Positions 63,955 through 64,000 of a stretch of DNA of 64,000 nt are shown here, in pieces. The stretch's first letter is position 1. Each line of letters begins with the position of its first letter. The DNA comes from Reyranella sp. (lineage in GTDB: Bacteria; Pseudomonadota; Alphaproteobacteria; Reyranellales; Reyranellaceae): the NCBI RefSeq assembly GCF_004297405.1, contig NZ_SCVC01000036.1:186001-250000 (forward strand). The letters are read 5' to 3'. Position numbers and translations under genes: made by a program. The notes under the pieces are model-generated. The model made no database searches, was not told the origin of the DNA, and worked only from the letters and a program-made list of their open reading frames with translations.

Positions 63955-64000
63955 TCAACTGAACGGGCGCGGCCCTTCGTAAGATCCGACATAGCTCAGA
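63955..64000 (-). CDS. Possible 3' end of a minus-strand gene
   Basis: The last 14 visible codons and a TGA stop on the minus strand read SYVGSYEGPRPFS. The fragment looks protein-like and would be convergent with the serine hydrolase 21 nt away. It is too short to name a family or to exclude chance. Confidence 0.3.
   Translation of the reverse strand, partial: LSYVGSYEGPRPFS

Overview
This is a gene-dense, high-GC (roughly mid-60s % by eye), entirely chromosomal-looking window from an alphaproteobacterium. The lineage call rests on three things: argH-lysA followed by a TIGR02302/DUF4175-type protein; the HIG1 small membrane protein-cobalamin adenosyltransferase-etfBA-3-hydroxyacyl-CoA dehydrogenase block; and crotonyl-CoA carboxylase/reductase. 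The many orphan Bug-type binding proteins plus CYP102-like P450 and wax-ester synthase would suit a Reyranella-like Rhodospirillales/Hyphomicrobiales organism, but that is a guess from memory. I see no insertion sequence, integrase, phage gene, CRISPR array, rRNA or tRNA, and no gene-free stretch above 300 bases. The longest gaps are about 230 bases (52995-53223) and 215 bases (39470-39684).

Layout. 1-9 kb: tail of an L,D-transpeptidase, rarA, a DegQ-type protease, a Bug binding protein, class II (B12-dependent) ribonucleotide reductase, an acyltransferase, a zinc-ribbon membrane protein and hpt. 8.6-16 kb: argH-lysA-TIGR02302-cyclophilin-like operon on the minus strand, diverging from tlpA-nrtR. 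16-19.5 kb: nadA-nadB-nadC, preceded by AT-rich palindromes that are good candidates for the NrtR operator. 19.5-28 kb: small secreted protein, OYE-family reductase, M81/MlrC-type protein, hbd-etfA-etfB, cobalamin adenosyltransferase, HIG1 protein, amine-oxidase-like flavoprotein and HAD phosphatase. 28-33 kb: TauD-type dioxygenase and Bug protein diverging from an IclR regulator across a perfect palindrome, then an arylsulfatase and a solitary bioB. 33-44.9 kb: lipoprotein, prolyl aminopeptidase, a long acyl-CoA dehydrogenase, agmatine-deiminase-family protein, ccrA, an LLM-class flavin oxidoreductase with an alpha/beta hydrolase, secreted protein, DUF427 protein, and a hydrolase-thioesterase-ABM monooxygenase run. 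44.9-50 kb: cysS, gltX, dienelactone hydrolase, Bug protein and lipoprotein. 50-62 kb: a lipid-centred block with acyl-CoA ligase, nucleotide-kinase-like ATPase, phasin, wax-ester synthase/DGAT, esterase, second phasin, DUF445 protein, self-sufficient P450 of the CYP102 type, and a beta-hydroxyacid dehydrogenase. 62-64 kb: hydrolase, GST, serine hydrolase, and possibly the tail of a further minus-strand gene.

How it fits together. B12 appears as a shared theme: class II RNR needs adenosylcobalamin, the PduO-type adenosyltransferase makes it, and the ethylmalonyl-CoA pathway entered by CcrA uses B12 mutases (not in this window). ETF, acyl-CoA dehydrogenase, 3-hydroxybutyryl-CoA dehydrogenase, FadD, WS/DGAT, phasins and the fatty-acid-type P450 point to heavy traffic in acyl-CoAs and storage lipids. 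Transcription units are compact: convergent genes share stop codons four times, and same-strand genes overlap by 4 nt twice. The most interesting material is regulatory (four palindrome or repeat sites) and the symmetrical phasin-WS/DGAT-esterase-phasin storage-lipid neighbourhood. I found no convincing new defence, mobile or toxin system.
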